Source of the DNA: Pseudomonadota bacterium
Lineage (GTDB): Bacteria > Pseudomonadota > Gammaproteobacteria > Acidiferrobacterales > Acidiferrobacteraceae
Length of the DNA: 7,904 bases
Assembly: GCA_021795255.1 (NCBI GenBank)
Contig: JAJYPQ010000165.1
Location: 1 to 7,904 of the forward strand
Reading direction: 5' to 3'
A program made the translations under genes and the position numbers. This document shows positions 5,334-7,904 of this stretch, piece by piece; within the stretch, counting starts at the first letter, position 1; each line of letters opens with the position of its first letter. Under the pieces are notes generated by a model. The model had not been told where the DNA came from. It saw only the letters and a program-made list of their open reading frames with translations, and ran no database searches.

Positions 5334-7127
5334 CTACCGGAGGTGCGGGTAAATGTTTTCCTCCGGTACCGGGCGAGAGAATAGGTAACCCTGGCCGTAC
5401 CGACAGCCCATGGCGACTAGGAGGGATTTTTGCTCCTCGGTTTCGATACCTTCTGCTACGGCTTCGATCTCGAAGGCCATGGCTGCGCTCAGCATGCTTT
5501 GGATTAAAATGCGATCGGCACGTTCTGTGGCAATACCGGTCACGAAACTTCGATCGATTTTGATGCTGTTTATGGGTAATAGGCGCAGATGTTGAAGTGA
5601 GGCATAGCCCGTCCCAAAGTCGTCGAGGGCGACCGATACCCCAAGCGCTCGGCAGTCGCTTATCAGCTGACGTGCCGCCTCGATGTCTTGAATAGCGCTC
5701 CATTCGACCAGTTCTATACCAAGGTAATGGATGTCGACCGGATACATCGATTCTGCCAAGGCGCGACGGATCGTCTCACAAAATCGATGATCCTCGACGG
5801 ATGACGCGGAAATATTGATATGCAGTGTTTTGAAAATTCCCTGCGCTTGCCAACGTGCTAAGACCGCTACCGCTTCCGACACGACCCACTGGTCCAATTT
5901 GACGCTGTTGTAGGGATGTTCTATTGCCGGCATAAAGTCGGGGGGCAGCAACACGCCGCGGCTCGGGTGATTCCAACGCAGAAGGGCCTCGGCGGAGATT
6001 GCTTTGCCTGTTTCTATTTCGACGATAGGCTGAAAGTACAGTTGCATTTCGCCCCGATCGAGTGCGGCTCGAAACTCGAGTATGAGGTCGCTCTGATAGG
6101 TATGAGTCATGGCCATGGTGTCGCTAAAAAGGAGAGTCCTATTGCCACCGGCACGTTTGGCTTCATACATTGCCACATCGGCGTTGTGTATCAGAGCTTC
6201 TCCGTCACCATCGTCTATCGGAAACACGGTGGCTCCCAAACTCACGGTGATCGCCATTTGGCTCGTATGAGAACCCCAACGGATCCGTAAAGACTGATGT
6301 ATGCGCTCAATGACGGTTTCTATTTCGTGGTAACAGCGCGCGTCTTCAAGGAGTAAGGCAAACTCATCTCCGCCGAGACGAGCGAGCGTGTCGCCCTTGC
6401 GGATGACGTCTTGTAGCCTCCGCCTTACCTCGATAAGAAGGCTATCGCCGATAGAATGTCCAAACCGGTCATTGATTATCTTAAAGTTGTCTATATCAAA
6501 GATGATGACCGCGAGTAAACGCTCGCGCCTTATGGCCATGGCCATGGCGTGCTCTAAACGATTGAAGAACAGGTTGCGGTTGGCACTTCCCGTGAGCGGG
6601 TCATGCATAGCGAGATCACGTAAGCGCTGCTCGGTATGAAAGCGGTGGAGGGCCGCGCCCATAAAGTCCGACACGATTTCAAGCATCTGGTAATCGTTGG
6701 CTTGAGGTAGCCGCTTTGGAGGGGCAAACCAAGCAATGGCAAGTACGGCTATTATCTGATCGCCGGCCCGTACCGGACTGCATAAGCTTGTATGAAGGCC
6801 GGTTTTTATGTATTCGGAAATGGCGTAGGGGCTGTCGGGATAGTTTGTGACCAAGACCGGTTTGCGTGTGCGTATGGCCTCGCCGGCCACCCCTAAGCGG
6901 TCGTTGAAGGCGTAGATCGACAGGTGTTTGTAGGCAAGCGGCAGACCGTGGAAAAACCAGTAGCGCAGCAGGTCTGGTTCTTCTTTGACGATCAAGGCCG
7001 CGCCATCGGCGCCAAGAAGGCCGGCCATGCTTTCAGCGGCAATATGAAAGAATCTGGCCATATCCAATTCGTGAACAAGCTTTTGCAAAAACTCGACGTC
7101 GAGGCCGGCAATATTGTTTCTGTCCAT
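5334..7127 (-). CDS. GAF-GGDEF-EAL cyclic-di-GMP signalling protein
   Basis: This 597-residue cytoplasmic protein combines a sensor with both c-di-GMP enzymes: GGDEF makes the messenger from two GTP, and EAL cleaves it to pGpG. Residues ~10-160 form a GAF-like domain, with no transmembrane segment or signal peptide. The GGDEF domain (~170-335) has the intact motif at 252-256 and an inhibitory I-site RKGD at 243-246, five residues before it as in feedback-inhibited cyclases. The EAL domain (~350-595) keeps E380 of EAL, N438, E472/E475, the DDFGTGY pair (D502, D503), K523, E559 (AEGIE) and Q579 (QGY). Both activities therefore look possible; in many such hybrids one dominates or the GGDEF only senses GTP, which cannot be decided here. 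The start at 7127 has AGGA at 7134-7137 (six-base spacing). No partner gene is adjacent, which is usual for these regulators. They commonly control the motility-to-biofilm switch. Confidence 0.96.
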   Translation of the reverse strand: MDRNNIAGLDVEFLQKLVHELDMARFFHIAAESMAGLLGADGAALIVKEEPDLLRYWFFHGLPLAYKHLSIYAFNDRLGVAGEAIRTRKPVLVTNYPDSPYAISEYIKTGLHTSLCSPVRAGDQIIAVLAIAWFAPPKRLPQANDYQMLEIVSDFMGAALHRFHTEQRLRDLAMHDPLTGSANRNLFFNRLEHAMAMAIRRERLLAVIIFDIDNFKIINDRFGHSIGDSLLIEVRRRLQDVIRKGDTLARLGGDEFALLLEDARCYHEIETVIERIHQSLRIRWGSHTSQMAITVSLGATVFPIDDGDGEALIHNADVAMYEAKRAGGNRTLLFSDTMAMTHTYQSDLILEFRAALDRGEMQLYFQPIVEIETGKAISAEALLRWNHPSRGVLLPPDFMPAIEHPYNSVKLDQWVVSEAVAVLARWQAQGIFKTLHINISASSVEDHRFCETIRRALAESMYPVDIHYLGIELVEWSAIQDIEAARQLISDCRALGVSVALDDFGTGYASLQHLRLLPINSIKIDRSFVTGIATERADRILIQSMLSAAMAFEIEAVAEGIETEEQKSLLVAMGCRYGQGYLFSRPVPEENIYPHLR

Positions 7128-7248
7128 TCTTTATCCTGCTGTGGTGTCGCGGTCATTGTAGGTGTGCCTTAAGGAACCGGCTAACAATTTCTACTCCCAA
7201 GTCTAGCCTATAAAAGGAGGCCTCGGCTTTGCCGGGGAGGCAGTAAAA
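7128..7248 (-). promoter_or_regulatory. Leader of GGDEF-EAL gene with terminator-like hairpin
   Basis: Read on the minus strand, a stem-loop (arms at 7231-7237 and 7221-7227, seven pairs including one G-U, loop of three) is followed by CCTCCTTTTA. Its short T-run points toward the GGDEF-EAL gene. A second weaker pairing, GGCTA with TAGCC, spans 7179-7208. A hairpin plus T-run between promoter and start codon could act as an attenuator, or could insulate the gene from upstream transcription. I looked for c-di-GMP riboswitch landmarks and do not see them. Alternatively the hairpin belongs to the left end of the decayed IS200-type element next to it, since such elements often carry a terminator-like hairpin there. 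Confidence 0.4.
7221..7237 (-). terminator. Terminator-like hairpin upstream of GGDEF-EAL gene
   Basis: On the minus strand CCCCGGC, loop AAA and GCCGAGG form the stem. CCTCC and a four-base T-run follow. The T-run is short and separated from the stem by five bases, so termination would be weak at best. Pairing with the flanking AGGC / GCCT can extend the stem if a bulge is allowed. Confidence 0.4.
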
Positions 7249-7277
7249 ATTTGACAAATAGGGAAGTCTATTGACAA
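7249..7277 (-). promoter_or_regulatory. Candidate sigma-70 promoter for GGDEF-EAL gene
   Basis: On the minus strand TTGTCA (7277-7272, one mismatch to the -35 consensus) and TCAAAT (7254-7249, two mismatches to the -10) are separated by 17 bases. Transcription would begin near 7242, giving a leader of about 115 bases that contains the hairpin described. The hexamers overlap a direct repeat of TTGACAAA on the plus strand (7251-7258 and 7271-7278), which could instead be a regulator site. Confidence 0.35.
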
Positions 7278-7323
7278 AACTCGGCACCGTGAGCCGCCAA
7301 GCTAAAAAAGAGGGCATTCGACG

Positions 7324-7619
7324 ATTGACGAGGATCAAAGGCCAAGCTGCTTGCAGTGGGAGTGCAAATATCATCCAGTGTTTAGCCCGAAAATATCGCC
7401 GAAGAGCGCTGTATGCGCCATGGTGGCAGTACTGAGGCGAGGTCTTGCAATCTGGCAGAACGCAAGGAGTCCGGATCGAGGAGGGCCACGTTATGTCGGA
7501 TCATGGACCATGATGATATCAATCCCCCCCAATACGGAGTATCGCAGGTGGTTGGGTACATCAGGGGCAAGCGCGGCATGCGTCAGGCACGCGTGTACGG
7601 CGATTCAATAATGTTGTGA
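7324..7619 (+). pseudogene. tnpA: IS200/IS605-family transposase TnpA, heavily decayed
   Basis: Fragments of an IS200-type single-strand (Y1) transposase occur in order, scattered over all three plus frames: LQWECKYHPVFSPK (7351-7392), KYRRRALY (7391-7414), NLAERKES (7449-7472), RIEEGHVMSDH (7472-7504), MMISIPP (7510-7530) and QYGVSQVVGYIRGK (7530-7571), continuing to a stop at 7617-7619. Together they follow the TnpA N-terminal pattern of about 100 residues. At least five frame changes and an internal TGA after APWWQY make it a pseudogene. The catalytic HUH pair, expected as DHVH at about 7499-7510, is damaged: after DH one base is missing and the second His codon is gone. The C-terminal third with the catalytic Tyr is not found downstream, against a usual length of about 145-150. 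No start codon is clear; similarity may begin near 7324. Confidence rests on the ordered series of motifs. Confidence 0.82.
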
Positions 7620-7904
7620 GTCCCAGGCTTAAGCGCAGGACCTCCTGTCAGCATTGTGAAGGGCCTTCACCGCACACTTCTGCGGAGCCCCTGCAAGGCT
7701 CGCGGCCTATTGTCTAGAGATCGACCGCTGGGCGGAAAGCTTAAAGCCTACTTGCCCGCTCTAGGCGCGCCAGTGAGCTTGCAACTCGTGGCGGAGATGA
7801 AGGCTTTTCTTCTCACCTTGATCGCGGCGCGACGAACGAAGACGGCCGTAAAGAAATACGCGGATTGTCTCCGAGTCTTGGGTTGAGAGATCATCCGTAG
7901 GGCT
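7620..7904. other. Unassigned right edge of window
   Basis: No gene is recognised. A plus frame of 76 codons (GTG at 7656 to a stop ending at 7886) has no ribosome binding site and no family motif known to me; its last 40 codons are Lys/Arg-rich and helical in appearance. It follows the truncated tnpA and may be unrelated or degraded DNA. The lost C-terminal part of tnpA, expected here, was searched for in all plus frames and not seen. Confidence 0.35.

Noticed and set aside
5325..5341. Short inverted repeat TCCGG/CCGGA between arfB and the GGDEF-EAL gene as a bidirectional terminator
   Set aside because: Five-base arms, no T-run on either strand, and it overlaps the GGDEF-EAL stop codon; too weak to call.
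5410..6639. Plus-strand open frames opposite the GGDEF-EAL gene
   Set aside because: They are antisense shadows of a long, fully motif-supported gene.
7128..7250. c-di-GMP (GEMM-type) riboswitch
   Set aside because: The gene's function makes it tempting, but the conserved riboswitch core segments are not visible; only a GGCAAAGCC-like hairpin is present.
7656..7886. 76-codon plus frame as a gene
   Set aside because: GTG start without a ribosome binding site, no recognised motif, and located in decayed DNA next to a tnpA relic.
1..7904. CRISPR arrays, tRNA or rRNA genes
   Set aside because: No regularly spaced repeats beyond the IS21 end array, and no cloverleaf or rRNA-like segment was seen.

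Overview
This window looks like an accessory, transposon-scarred stretch of a moderately GC-rich proteobacterial chromosome or large plasmid. The support is an ArfB of the usual proteobacterial length, a GAF-GGDEF-EAL c-di-GMP protein, a VapBC pair and a long Fic protein, all with good family signatures. A gamma- or Acidithiobacillia-like host is only a guess from overall flavour; the species cannot be read from the sequence.

Layout from left to right. (1) 1-~908 is the right part of an IS21-family insertion sequence: a possible istA tail, a complete istB (38-787), and a right end with three repeats of a GGGTGGCAGC unit. This end sits inside the 5' part of a minus-strand DUF4160 gene (start at 982), so the element has split that gene. 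(2) 1253-1975 is a VapBC-type toxin-antitoxin operon with paired palindromes over its start. (3) ~1976-2795 has no intact gene but holds a frameshifted N-terminal remnant of an IS110-family transposase (2401-2510). (4) 2796-2826 is a perfect 14-bp inverted repeat directly before a Fic AMP-transferase gene (2859/2874-4003). The Fic gene is complete in every motif but broken by a single-base frameshift near 3323. (5) 4004-4864 has no recognisable gene. (6) 4865-5284 encodes the ribosome-rescue hydrolase ArfB, converging on a large minus-strand GAF-GGDEF-EAL gene (5334-7127). (7) Upstream of the latter lies a leader with a terminator-like hairpin and a candidate promoter, then a heavily decayed IS200/IS605-family tnpA (about 7324-7619) with at least five frame changes. 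The last ~285 bases hold nothing recognised.

How the parts relate. Three mobile-element families (IS21, IS110, IS200) are represented in under 8 kb, two of them as small remnants. They are mixed with toxin-like genes: VapC, the frame-broken Fic and the split DUF4160 gene. This is the profile of a decaying genomic-island segment. The intact functions I can support are IstB, VapBC, ArfB and the c-di-GMP enzyme. I found no convincing wholly new system. The observations most worth checking are the IS21/DUF4160 junction, the single-base break in Fic, the hairpin in front of it, the two tnp remnants and the leader of the GGDEF-EAL gene.
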